From Zygnema circumcarinatum (lineage: Eukaryota; Streptophyta; Zygnematophyceae; Zygnematales; Zygnemataceae), in contig CM074813.1 of the NCBI GenBank assembly GCA_037447605.1, forward strand, positions 431,620 to 475,513: DNA of 43,894 nucleotides, read 5' to 3'. Below are positions 1 to 10,314 of the stretch, piece by piece. The notes below the pieces were generated by a model. The model saw only the letters and a list, made by a program, of their open reading frames with translations, did no database searches and was not told the origin of the DNA. The first letter of the stretch is position 1, and each line of letters starts with the position of its first letter. Position numbers and translations under genes: made by a program.

Positions 1-655
1 GTTTAGGGTTCAAGGGGGAAGGGAGGAGGGGGCAGGTGGGGGGGGATGGGTATAGGGTTTTAGGGGGAAGGAAGGAGGGAGCAGGTGGGGGGGGGGGAAG
101 GGTTTAGGGTTTTAAGGAGAAGGGAGGAGGGGGCAGGTGGGGGAAAGGGTTTAGGGTTTAGAGGGAAGGGAGGAGGGGGCAGGAGTTAGGGCTAGAGTTT
201 TAGGGTTCAGGGTGTAGGGAATAAGGGGGCAGGGGGTAGAGTTTAGGGGGTAGGGGCTAGGGCTTGGGTCGTTGGGTGTAGGGTTGAGGGTGTAAAGTGT
301 AGGGGGTAGGGTGGAGGGTTTAGGGGGTAGGGGCTATGGCTAGGGTTGTAGGGTGTAGGGTTGAGGGTGTTGAGTGTAGGAAGTATGGGGTAGGGGTTAG
401 GGTTTAGGATTGAGGATGTAGGGCGCAGGGGGGTAGGGTGTAGGGTTGAGGGGGTAGGGGCTAAGGCTAGGGTTTCAGTGCTTTAGGGTTTAGTGTCGAG
501 GGTGTAGGACGTAGTGGGGTAGGGGTAGGGTTTAGGGGTTAGGAATAAGGATTCAGGGTTTAGGGGGTAGTGGTAAGGTGTTAGGGTTGAAGGTCAGGGT
601 TTAGGACGAAGGGACGAAGTGTACGGCTGAGGGTTTTGGAGTGACGGTTTCAGGG
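1..655. repeat. Degenerate telomere-like (TTTAGGG-derived) repeat tract
   Basis: The whole stretch is a G-rich patchwork of variants of the plant telomere motif, such as tttaggg, gtagggt, gagggtgtagg and aggggctagg. The first 180 bases also hold an imperfect tandem unit of about 60 bp that combines 'gggtttaggg' with 'ggaggggg(a/c)agg'. Copies are too diverged and too variable in length for a functional telomere end. It lies upstream of the first MED33 exon seen here, so it is either in an intron of that gene or between genes. The same kind of tract sits inside an intron at 30130-31067, which makes the intron reading plausible. Confidence 0.8.
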
Positions 656-777
656 TTCAGGATGGAAAGGGCCCCCGGATGGGTCATGGTCTAAACAAAG
701 TTTTACGTAAAAAGAAGCGATAAATTGTGCGGCAAACCTTTTCAACAATTTCCTTTTGCACATATGCTCCCATATGT

Positions 778-963
778 CTCCCTCTCTCTCTCCCTCCCTC
801 CCTCTCTCACTTTCCATTCTCCCCTCTGCCATTCCCTCCCTCCCATCCCTTCTTTTCCTCCCACTTCCCCTCGCTCTTTCTATGTCTAGTTTCTCTCCCT
901 CTCCCCTCTCTCTCCCCCCTCCCTCTCCCTCTCCCTCTCCCTCTCCCTCTCCCTCTCTCTCAG
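778..963. repeat. Pyrimidine-rich (CT/CCCTCT)n tract ending in a splice acceptor
   Basis: This is an almost pure C/T stretch on the + strand made of ctctcc, ccctct and tctctc units, ending in 'ctctctcag' directly before the MED33 exon at 964. It therefore also serves as an extended polypyrimidine tract. Both strands stay open by chance because of the simple sequence (Ser/Leu/Pro or Arg/Glu/Gly runs). These are not genes. Confidence 0.85.
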
Positions 964-1095
964 CGAGTCTGCTCATCCTGTGGGAGGCGGTGCCAGGTGT
1001 CATCCTGTCGCTGCACCGCTCCCTCTCCTCCACGTGGCTCCGCACCTTCCTCGCAGTGTGGCTCGCAGCGCTCCGTCACGTCACGCGAGTGAGAG

Positions 1096-1136
<41 letters not shown>

Positions 1137-2552
1137 CAACTCCCTCTCCCTCCACGTCTCTCTCACTGCCTTCTCACTGCTCCCGCCGCCACCTGGCACC
1201 TGCCAAACTCTTCAAAGTGAAGCAAAGTATCCTTTCAAGCAGTAGTGACCAACCCATTGCTTACTTTCTTACATTATTTATTTATTTATTTACTTATTTA
1301 TTTTCTTATTTTTTTCTACAATCGAAAATCCCCCTTTGCAGGGCAAACCGGAGCCCCCCCATATGCACACGTCAGCACGCCTCAGTGTCGCGCTCTGCAT
1401 CATTCCAGCCGCCATCGCTGACGTCATCCGCCGCCACACGGGGAGGACAGATGGACCTCCCCCAGAAGACGACGCGGCAGCCATTAATAGGGCGCTGAGG
1501 TCCAGCCTGGAGCTCCTTTGTCATTTTCCCACCTTGCTCGTCCCGCCGCCACCTGTCATCGCGCGAGCCAATCACGCGGCAGCGCAATTAAGTGAAGTCG
1601 ACGGAGACGGAGATTTGGAGGAGCTCTTGCCGCCCGGAACAGGGCGAGGTAACACCTTCCCCACTAAAAGACAAAAACCGATACTGACTCAAATGATCCC
1701 TCCTCAGCATTGACAAATTCCATATATAAAAGGATGCCTCCCCCCACAAAAGACAAAATTTGCCAAAACAATACCATCCCCAGAAAAGACAATACTTCCC
1801 CCAAATGCTGCCTCCCCTAGAAAAGGCCAAAACTGGAATCAGTAAAAGTGCATGGAAAGGGAGTTCGATTAATTGCTTTAAGGGCGAAGGCGGGGGAGGG
1901 CCTGCCAGGTGGCAGCCTCAGGGACCTCCTCCTCGAGGCGTGTGTCGGTCGGGGCCTTCTAGAAGCTTCCGCTCTTGTCTTTATGCGGCCAATAGCGCTG
2001 CTGCAGCCTCCGGGAATCCCGGCGGCCAATCCCGGGCCGCCACCTGGCGCCGCGTGGACGCATCTGCTGGAGGGGGCAGGGCTCACTCCGACGCTCCGAA
2101 CAGCGCTTGCTAATGATCCCGCGCAAAGGTGGTCGCTCTCTCTCTCTCTCTCTCTCCCTCCCTCTCCCCCCCTCTCTCTCGCTCCCTCTCTCTCTCCCCC
2201 TGTCTCTCGCTCTCTTCCTCTCTCTCCCCCCCTCTCTCTCTCTCTCCCTCTCTCTCCCTCTCTCTCCCCCCCCTCTCTCTCTCTCCCTCTCTCTCTCCTT
2301 TCCCCCATGCTTTCTCCACCCCCTTCTCCCCTCCCTCTCTCTCCCTCTCTTCCCCCCTTTCTCTCTCTCCCCCCCTCTCTCTCTCTCGCTCTCTCTCCTT
2401 CCCCACCCCGCTTTCTCCACCCCCTTCTCCTCTCCCTAACTCTCTCCCTCTCTCTCTGTCTGCCCCCTTCCCTCGCTTTCCCTCCCCCCGCTCTCTCCTC
2501 CGCCCTTCTCCCCTCCCCTCTCTCTCTCTCCCTCCCCCCTTTCTTCCCCATT

Positions 2553-2605
<53 letters not shown>

Positions 2606-5600
2606 AGAGGGGCAGAGGGAGGGAGTGGTCAAGTGCAGCGTGCAGCAGTTGGAGCAGGCCATTGAGATGGCGACACGTGGCACGGAGGACATGCACTGCG
2701 GCATTGCTGCCGCCCTGTGCGGGGCCTCCCTCTCCTCGAGTTGGAATATTCAGGTTGCCCGCTATACCCCATTTGTACCCCATCTATTCATGTTTTTCGA
2801 ACGCTCCCCTTTCATCTGTTTCTCACATTCCATTGTTATATATATATATATATGTATATATTTTTTTTTTGCATGTGTATTTTTTCCGGGCAGGAGCACG
2901 TCGTCCGCTTTATATTGCGGTTTTTGTCGCCGCCTTTGGCCCCAGAGCTGCCCGAGGACGAAAAGAAAATATTTACATCTTCGGCCCTATTGAAGCAGGC
3001 GGGAATTTTGTCGACAATTCTCGGAGCGATTTCTCAGCCTCAGAACCTTCAAATTTTTTGCTTGCACGGAGCGGTCAGTAAGAAAAAAAAAAAAGAATGT
3101 CCTCCCTCCCTTTTTTGTATATTTGTTTTCCATATCCTTTTTTTTTTCGTTCCTAACCTTTGACCCTTTAACTCTTTTTTTTTTATTGTTTTTAACCTTA
3201 TGAGCTCTTGACTTTTCTCGTTGACTGTGCTTGCAGATACCCGAACTCGCAACCTCAATTATGGCAATCGCAGAAGTTTTCGGTCGAATTCCAGTAAATA
3301 ATAATACTAATAATAATAATGTTGAAGAAATTCCAAATGGGAAAAATGCGTTTAATTTTTCGACCCTTTTGCTTTTCCACCTTCATCACGGAAGTTTCCT
3401 TCCTCATAATTACGTTCGTCTTTTTCCCGACGAAAATTTCGAAAATTTCGGCGGCGTCAGAGCGTCAATTCCGGCTCTCCTGCGAATCCGAAACCGCCAG
3501 CTGTCGCTCGCGGCCAATCAGCGACCTGACGGGCAGGCCCCAAAACTTTTCCGGCTGCCCGACTTTCCGAACTTTCAGGCCCTTCAGTTTGCAGAGAGTT
3601 GCGGCGAGTCGGCGGAAGGCGACGATGGCCCAAAAAATAGCCCCAATTCTAGACCTAATTCGAACTTGAATTCGAGTTTTAACGATGAAGTGGTGGAGAG
3701 ATTGCTCAAATTTATGTTTCAAAAAAAGAAGTTTGAGTTAGAGGAGCGGAAAATTTCGATTTGGGAAGTTATGTTGAAAACACCTGATGTGGGGGAAGCA
3801 GTTTTGGCGGCTCTCTCTGCGGGGAAGCTTTCGTCACGGGAAGCAGTTGCAGGTGAAGTTAATCTCTCGCTCTCTCTCTCCCCCCTCTCTCTCTCCCACT
3901 TTCTCTATTCCCCCCGCTCTCTCTCACTCTCTCCCCCCTCTCTCTCTCCCACTTTCTCTATTCCCCCCGCTCTCTCTCACTCTCTCCCCCCTCTCTTTCT
4001 CACTCTCTCCCCCTCTCTCTCTCCCACTCTCTCTCCCTCTCTCTCTTCCCCCCTCTCTCTCACTCTCTCCCCCCTCTCTCCCTCTCTCTCCCTCTCTCTC
4101 GTCCCCCTCTCTCACTCTCTCCCTCTCTCTCCCCCTCTCTCCCTCTCTCTCCCCCTCTCTCTCTCTCTCTCTCCCTCTCTCCCACTCTCTCTCTTTCTCT
4201 CTCTCCCCCTCTCTCTCTCCCACTCTCTCCCTCTCTCTCTTCCCCCCTCTCTCTCACTCTCTCCCCCCTCTCTCCCTCTCTCTCCCTCTCTCTCGTCCCC
4301 CTCTCTCACTCTCTCCCCCTCTCTCTCCCACTCTCTCCCTCTCTCTCCCCCCTCTCTCTCTCTCCCTCTCTCCCTCTCTCTCTTTCTCTCTCCCCCTCTC
4401 TCCTCTCTCCCCCTCTCTCTCCCACTCTCTCTTTCTCTCTCCCCCCCTCTCTCTCTCACTCTCTCCCCCTCACTCTCTCCCCCCCAACTTTCTGTCCCCC
4501 TCTCTCCCCCCCCTCTCTCTCTCTCACTCTCTCCCCCCCACTCCCCTCTCTAAAAGCCAAGCATTTCTCTTCCCAGACAGCAAACCTGCCCCCTCTCACC
4601 CCTCCCAAAACCTGTCCTTTATTTTTTTTTAATTTTCTGCGGCGGGCAGGTCTGCGCGATTTGGTGGAGCTCGTGCCCGCCTGCATTGCGCCACTTGGCA
4701 CGTTCTTATGCGCCGAAGCGACACGTGGCAGCTGGCGACCGGGTACAGCCAATGGCGTTGATTGGCCGAGTCCAGGTGGCGCTCTCCCATTGATCGATGC
4801 CGAGATCCGGTCCGTACTGCTCCACGCCGGAGTCACATGTGCCAGTTCAGTCACCGGTAACTGAAATCCCTTAACTTTTATGGCCCCTTAGACTTTAGAA
4901 AATTGAAATTGCCTCTTGTGCTCCTAACCAGAGGATAACACGTAGTTAAACGGGGTATAGTAAATGGGTTCTATGGGATATTGGGGTCATACAATTTCCT
5001 GTTTTTTTTTTTTTTTTTTTTAATTTGACTGGGTTTGACTTTATCTGGTTTTTTAAAAAGCTCCAGATTTTGGCTGACACTCAAAATTGAGTTTCTATGC
5101 AGGCGCTGTCGACGGCAGCAGTTCCGTAACTCTCCCTCTCGCCCTCCTCCTCTTCATGTCCCTCACAATTACGCTCAACGGAGAGTTCTCCGTTCCGTTA
5201 TTGGGAGTCGCAGGGCCCCTCCTTGAAAGGACGGCGGCCGCGAGTCTGTGGCCGTCGACCCCCGCGATCTCCGCCCTGTGGACGGTCAAGATGCGACCTC
5301 GGCACTCGGCCATTGTGACGGCGGCGGCGGCTCACACGTGCGGAGCGGACAGGGAGGCCATGGCGCAGCTTCTCAGAAGCTGCTTCACACGTGCGCTGGG
5401 GCCGCCCAATCCATGGCTCACAAATGTCGTTCGACCGTTAAACGGTGAGACGCATGGAACGGGGGAGGGTCGGTTGGGCCCGTCAGCAGAGGATTTACGG
5501 AAACTGGAGCATGGAAAGGGGAGGGCAGGAGAGGCGGAGTGGGAGACAGGTGTCGGCGCGCTGTTGGGTAACGGAACAGGACTGAATTCTGCACATGGAA

Positions 5601-6394
5601 AGGGGTCGGTGCTGGAACCGGGCGGCCTTTACATCCGGGCGGCCGTACTGATGCATGATCCTGCGTTTATATGCGATGAAATATTACGGATTTTAGTTAG
5701 AATAGCGGGAGAGGGAGGGGGACGAAAAAGGAAGGTGAGAGAGGGAGAGGGAGAGGGAGAGGGAGAGGAGGCCCAGAAGCCAAAGCTTCGCGGTCAACAG
5801 TGGTCAATGGTAGAGGCCTTCTGGAAGGTTCTAGAAGCTTCTGGATTGTCGGCGGCGCTCCTGAACACGACAGGGGGGACGAACCTGGTCCAAATTCTGT
5901 ACCGGAAGACACTACCGGCTTGGTTTCAGGCTCGGGATGGGTCCGGTGACAGGTTCGGAAAGGGGGGGTTTTTGGAAGGATGCGTTTTGGCGCGACTTGC
6001 CATACTGAGCGTGGCGTTTGCGTGGGCCCCACATGTGACAGCTGTCGCGAGTTTAGTGGACGATGGGAAGGCTGACGTGGAGCCAGAGGCGGATCTGCCA
6101 GCTGGCAGGACGTACCTGATTGGTCAACACCTGGATTTCATTCTGAGGGGGATGGAAGGGAATATTCCCCTCGCGTGTGGTTGGGCCACGTGGCATGCTT
6201 ACGTGGTTGGGTATTTGGTGCTGTTGGTGCTCAAATTTCCCGAGTGGCTAAGTGGGGTACAGGGGTCTGTGCTCCGAAAATTAACGGAAAATTTGAGAGC
6301 ATGGAACGAGGAGGACCTCGCGGAGGCGCTAGCCGAGGCGGGCGGGGGGGGGGAGACGGAGACTAGTTTGGAGGACAACGGTTCTATGGTGTAA
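964..6394 (+). CDS. MED33: Mediator tail subunit MED33 (REF4/RFR1, MED5-like), 5'-incomplete
   Basis: Plant Mediator tail-module subunit, nuclear; in Arabidopsis this family (REF4/RFR1) represses phenylpropanoid genes. Eight exons join in phase: 964-1088, 1342-1648, 1909-2128, 2639-2753, 2894-3073, 3237-3852, 4650-4856, 5103-6394. They give about 1,019 residues ending at TAA 6392-6394. Family hallmarks, in order: '[11 protein letters not shown]' (exon 1), '[19 protein letters not shown]' (2), '[16 protein letters not shown]' (3), '[12 protein letters not shown]' then 'EHVVRFI' (4/5), '[18 protein letters not shown]' (5/6), '[17 protein letters not shown]' (7), '[20 protein letters not shown]' and '[14 protein letters not shown]' (8), with 'GALLGNGTG' and '[10 protein letters not shown]' further on. 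Known relatives are about 1,300 residues, so roughly 300 N-terminal residues lie upstream of the window or beyond the telomere-like tract. Exon 8 carries a Gly/Glu/Arg-rich insert near 5716-5780 from a GGGAGA repeat. Introns 3 and 6 are CT microsatellites. The donor of intron 5 is GTCAGT. Family identity is recognised from memory of conserved blocks; single splice sites are inferred. Confidence 0.9.
1101..1133. repeat. (CT)n microsatellite in MED33 intron
   Basis: This is an uninterrupted run of about 16 CT units just 3' of the donor of the exon ending at 1088. It lies wholly in the intron. Confidence 0.9.
2139..2602. repeat. Long CT-rich tract in MED33 intron 3
   Basis: About 465 bp of CT, CCT and CCCCT units, with repeated 'ctttctccacccccttctcc' blocks at roughly 2309 and 2410. 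It ends in a 44-bp pure (CT)n just before 'gacag'. The acceptor that keeps the MED33 frame and length is not that gacag but 'aagtgcag' at 2631-2638. The antisense and sense open frames here are simple-sequence artefacts. Confidence 0.9.
3857..4545. repeat. CT-rich tract in MED33 intron 6
   Basis: About 690 bp of ctctctccc-type sequence. A unit of roughly 50 bp ('cccactttctctattccccc' plus flank) is tandemly duplicated at 3896 and 3947. Larger blocks ('cactctctcccccctctctc' plus 'tctctctcgtccccctctc') recur at about 4061 and 4256. The tract fills most of the intron between the exons ending at 3852 and starting at 4650. Confidence 0.9.
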
Positions 6395-8280
6395 AAAAAT
6401 GAGAATTTGAACTGAGTCATATGGCTTGACTTTGATTGACTTGACTGGACTTTGACGTCACCAGAAACAATGTTTACGATGGATGGCTCACGCTGCCAAT
6501 TGTGTCAAAGATCAAATTCGAAATTTGCGCGTCTTAGGATTGGAGTGGCCCGCATTAGCAACCATTGCTGGTTAATGGTTGACTAACCAACAGCATTGCC
6601 AATTTTTGGAACCAAAAGAATTCGGGGGAAAAAAAAAATCGCTTTGAAGCTTTTAATTCTGCGGCCTTGTCCTGCGCCGGAGAGGGGCCCCTTCCTTCCC
6701 TCCCTCCCTGCGCCGAGTCTTTGCCACTGATTGGAGTCCTCCCCAACCAATGGCAATGGTGCCAACCATTGCGCATGCGATGTTCAAGCCAAACAAAACG
6801 AGCATGGAAACAGTAATCGTTCAACGGCGGGCTGCAGCTTTCGCATGTAGAGGGCAGTCAACGTGCCAATGATAGTGCCGTACAGCCAACTGTCGATGCA
6901 CGAATTTGAATCGTCAACCAGTCGCTGGCCGCCACGTGGAGCCAACAGATGTGCCAGGCGCCACGCGGCTAGTGCTGAAGGGCACTGAATCTGTCGACGT
7001 GGCAGCAGGTTATTGGTCCAGAGCCCCCATTGCTATGCCCACACAGAGAATACAAACCGACGGAGGGCTTGCACGCGTTTTCAGAAAATCTCGCCACGTC
7101 AGATAAAACAGCATGCCACGTCACATCGAGTGTTCTCCAATCAGCGCTCGCCATGTAGACCACCGTCGCCCACTCGGCAGGGACGGGATCGGAGGAGAGG
7201 GGCGGTCGCGGCGGGTCAGGAGATGCGCACCAGCGTGGCAGATGCCCCGTCCATATCTGCCACGTGGTGGCAAAATATTGGATAGAGTACGGAGGAGCTC
7301 TCCGCGGCGTCCAGTGAAAACGCATACGTGGCGCCAACATGGCGCCATGTAGGCAGAACTGGTCCTGCCGGAACGCGGCAGCCCGTCGCGCGTGGCGCCG
7401 AACCCGGGCTTGTCGGGACTCGCTCGGACCGCCAAGGCGGAAGGACCGGGTAAAAAATCAGAAAAAATCCAAGACCTCAAAAATATCCAAATGAAAAATC
7501 CAATAATTTTGAGGACAAAAATGCACCGAACGTTTAGCGGGCATTTAAGAATGTCCAAGCTGGCTGGATATTATTGGCCCAATTTGCCGCGTGGCAAACC
7601 CTGGTTAGGCTCACTTTGTTGTGCTGGTTTTTTTGCCGCTGCAACCGCATCTCGCCATCAATATTTTTCTCGCATTAACTTTGTATTTTTGAAGGACTGC
7701 GACCCGCAGGGAACGAGCGAGGGCGACGACAAAACGAAAGGACCGTACGGTCAATGGCGTAATGATTGCTCCTGGACAGGGCAGCAGGGCGAGTGTGGAC
7801 GGCCGTAAAACTACTTTTCGACTTTTATAGTACATTTATAGTCATATTCTAAAAGTAGGGCCCAATTTATAACACTTTTATAAACTTTTTGTAACAGTTT
7901 ACAACACTTTAAATGTCACGCTCCAATGGCAATGGCAGTCCCGCGGTTGGTCTGCGGCCAATGGTTTGATTTCTGAAGGACCCAGTCCTGGAGATAACAA
8001 AGATCGAAAAGAGCGGAAATCGTCAAACTTGGAAATCCGCATCAAAACAGGTTCGTACTTCAATTTCTCATTCCTCCCACTTTTATAGTTTTCAGAAAGA
8101 CAGAAGAGTTGTAGAGGTAAACCGGTAGGAAGAATGGTAGAAGACAGGAGGAAGAAAAGAAAGAGAGAGAGAGAGCTTTTACCATTTTTTTTTCCTTTTC
8201 TTTTTCTTCTTTAATAATGTTTTTGTTTTTTTCCATTATGTGAGTGTCGGCGTGTGTGTGGCTATGTCTGTATGTTTGTC
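6395..8280. other. Non-coding stretch downstream of MED33
   Basis: I see no convincing gene. Short open frames on both strands lack family signatures or splice support. The first few hundred bases are presumably MED33 3' UTR. The stretch has several CACGTGG/ACGTGGC words (6933, 7000, 7259, 7326), multiple 'caatggc' and 'caaccatt' words, and a self-complementary 'gaccgtacggtc' near 7740. From about 7800 it becomes AT-rich, followed by a GT-rich patch (8240-8290). Confidence 0.6.
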
Positions 8281-8305
8281 TGACTGTGCGCATTCTTTTA
8301 TCTGA

Positions 8306-8515
8306 AAATAGAAAAAAAAAAAAAAAAAATAATATTACAACAGAAGGCCTAATGTTGTAATAATTACATTGTTTTTTTTTTTTTCTCTGCGAGTGTTTTT
8401 GTGTGCGGCAGAATTTGCGTGTGTGATTTTTCTACAAACAAAAAAAAAAAAAAAAAAAGGAAACAAACTACTACACATAGGGCCCTATGTTGTATAGTTT
8501 GTTTTTTTTTTTTTC
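8306..8515. repeat. Two poly(A)/poly(T)-flanked foldback elements
   Basis: Two similar structures lie in tandem. The first has an A-run, then TATTACAACA (8333-8342), a short loop, TGTTGTAATA (8353-8362), then a T-run. The second has an A-run ending at about 8458, AAACAAACTA (8461-8470), a perfect 16-bp palindrome ACATAGGGCCCTATGT (8475-8490), TAGTTTGTTT (8495-8504), then a T-run. Both are followed by '(c)aatttgcgtgt'. As RNA or single-stranded DNA each would fold into a long hairpin extended by A:T pairing. They may be MITE-like foldbacks; no transposase or clear target duplication is visible. Confidence 0.65.
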
Positions 8516-8744
8516 GACTGTGATGATGTTTGTGCGTGTCTCAATTTGCGTGTTAGACTAAAAAACAAGGGTTTTTATGATTTCTTAGACATTTTCTATT
8601 TTCAAGATTTTTAGGAATTTTAAGATTTTTAAGGTTTTACATATTTAGGTTATTATTTAGGTTTTTTAGAAATTTTATAGATATTTTAAGCATTTTTAGC
8701 GCTTTTACAGTTTTTTTAATCTTTCAGAATTTTTACAGTTTTTA

Positions 8745-8950
8745 GTCAGTCCGTTAGCTTGTCAGTTTGTCGGGAAGTCTGTCAGTCTGTCCGTTAGTCA
8801 GTCGTCTGTCTGTCGGACAGTATGTGTGTCCGTCTGTCAGTCAGTCTGTCGGTCGTCGGGCAGTCTGCGAGTTAGTCGGTTTGTCGGTCGGTTTGTCGGC
8901 CAGTTCGCGTGTCCGTCCGTCAGTCAGTCGGCTAGTCCGCCAGTCCTCTG
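8745..8950. repeat. Degenerate (CAGTCTGT/CGGT)n satellite-like tract
   Basis: About 200 bp is composed almost entirely of permutations of 'gtcagtctgtc', 'cgttagtcagtc' and 'gtcggtcggtttgtcgg', with a rough period of 4, 8 or 12 bases. It is open in one + frame (Ser/Val/Arg-rich) only because of the repeat period. Regarded as simple repeat. Confidence 0.75.
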
Positions 8951-9061
8951 GACTATAAAGACTTTGTCTGTCGGCCAGTCCGCCATTTTAAAAACATCTT
9001 ACGTGGAATTAACGATAATATAGAAATTGAAAACATCGATAAACATCAAAAATTATTGGCA

Positions 9062-9413
9062 ACGTGGCAACACTTGATTGAATAAAATAAGACCCATTTC
9101 CTACAAAAAATCAAGAAAACACACAACACCCACGTCGCAATCTCTGACTGGATAACACGTATACCACATTCCGTTCCACAATCCAAAAAAAAAAAAAAAA
9201 AAAAATTTTTTTTTAAACCACACACAAACTTGACGACAGAATGATGTGTCATTCTGTCGTCAAGTTTGTGTGTGGTTTTTTTTTGATTTTTTTTCCCATT
9301 TTAGGGCTACGTGGCAACACCCGACTGGATAAAAAACATACCCCATATCCTACAAACGATCCAAAAAAACACCACAATACCAACGTGGCAATTTCTAACT
9401 GGATAAAAGCATA
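9062..9413. repeat. Direct duplication of about 100 bp (copies 9062-9162 and 9309-9413)
   Basis: Copy 1 runs from 'acgtggcaacac', through 'gattgaataaaa', 'ccatttcctacaaa' and 'cacgtcgcaatctctgactg', to 'gataacacgtatacc'. Copy 2 repeats the same order: 'acgtggcaacac', 'gactggataaaa', 'ccatatcctacaaacgatcc', 'caacgtggcaatttctaact', 'ggataaaagcata'. Within each copy the half-units resemble each other, so the ancestor may be a repeat of about 75 bp. A further partial unit lies near 9539. The perfect hairpin at 9215-9278 lies between the copies. Confidence 0.7.
9215..9278. repeat. Perfect 30-bp inverted repeat with 4-nt loop
   Basis: Arms 9215-9244 and 9249-9278 are exact reverse complements (starting AAACCACACACAAACTTGAC), separated by TGTG. 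A run of As and Ts precedes the left arm and a T-run follows the right arm, giving a poly(A)/poly(T)-framed design like the foldbacks at 8306-8515. Perfect arms in non-coding DNA suggest a recent origin or strong maintenance. Confidence 0.9.
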
Positions 9414-9421
9414 ACTGAATA

Positions 9422-9458
9422 ACGTTTCGTTTCAACGCTGCCCGTTGAAACGAAACGT
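9422..9458. repeat. Perfect 16-bp inverted repeat (hairpin)
   Basis: Left arm ACGTTTCGTTTCAACG (9422-9437) and right arm CGTTGAAACGAAACGT (9443-9458) are exact complements around CTGCC. No T-run follows and no gene end is nearby, so a bacterial-style terminator is not meant. Function unknown. Confidence 0.85.
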
Positions 9459-9621
9459 AATTATGAGTACATAAATACGCGATATACCCCATTTTAACCG
9501 CATTCGATCCAACGAAGAGCACACCAATCAGGACGCGCGACGTGGCAACGTCACACTCGCGGAAATTATACCCCATTTTCATCAAAATCATCTTTGACAC
9601 CTTAATCGAATAATCGTACGG

Positions 9622-10308
9622 ATGAAAACGATGACAAAGCTTTTGCCTACGGCAACGCAAAAAGCCCCTTCAAACCGGATCCACTGCCGGCGCCGGAATC
9701 GCGCCAAAATTTCTTTGTTTTATTTGTCCGCATTCAAAACCACCAGGAGAGTGGGCCCCAGTCGTACGGACCTCCATACGGACCCTTTGACCGCCAGAGT
9801 CCCTGCCAGCGGCATCATTTGTCGCACGTGCGATCCAATTCCGCTTTTCCACGTGGACAGCTCCGCTCTTAAGTCAAAGCGTACGGAAGTCGCTTCGTTA
9901 GACGTCCGCCTTTTGTCGTATGAGAACGTTCCTAGCCGCGTTGACCACAGGTCAACTACGCAATCATGGCGATGCCGCCGAGACTGCGGAGAGCCGCCCG
10001 ATTTCCGCCCCGGGGGTCGCGCCTGCTGCCACGTGGCACGCGGCGATGACTGCGCGTACATACTGAGGTTTCTGAGCTTTGTCGCTTCAGAACGCTCCGA
10101 CTCCCTCTCCCTCTCCTCCTCCCTCCCTCCCTCCCTCCCTCCCTCCCTCCTGACTTTCTCCCTCCATCTCTCCCTCCCTCCCTCCCTCTTCTTCTTACTC
10201 TACATCTCGCTTTTTTTGTTCAATTTCTTCTCCTGTATCTCTCTCACTCTCTGCCTCTGTCCCCCTCTCTCGCTCGCTCTCTCTCTCTCTCTCCCCTCGC
10301 TAATGTAA
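9622..10308 (+). other. Open + frame upstream of uncharacterised gene; coding status unclear
   Basis: One frame stays open for 228 codons, running from ATG 9622 into the pyrimidine-rich tract. Up to about 10080 its composition is mixed, not simple repeat. It may contain 5' exons of the gene whose 3' exons start at 10315, but I found no donor in this frame that joins exon 10315 in phase 0. A second + frame is also open over its 3' half, so coding is uncertain. No domain is recognised. From about 10100 to 10300 the sequence is ccct/ctct repeat leading to the acceptor 'ccgcag' at 10309-10314. Confidence 0.3.
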
Positions 10309-10314
10309 CCGCAG

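Noticed and set aside
1-655. True chromosome end (telomere)
   Set aside because: The motif copies are degenerate and irregular, and a gene continues across or next to them; it is interstitial.
2601-2616. Acceptor 'gacag' at 2607 for MED33 exon 4
   Set aside because: It does not keep the phase from the exon ending at 2128, and would add residues absent from the family; the acceptor at 2638 fits frame and length.
1817-4632. Long Ser/Leu/Pro (+) and Arg/Glu/Gly (-) frames
   Set aside because: Products of CT-rich intron tracts of MED33, inconsistent with its exon phases.
8767-9023. Ser/Val/Arg-rich small proteins
   Set aside because: Encoded by a short-period degenerate repeat; no start context or splice support.
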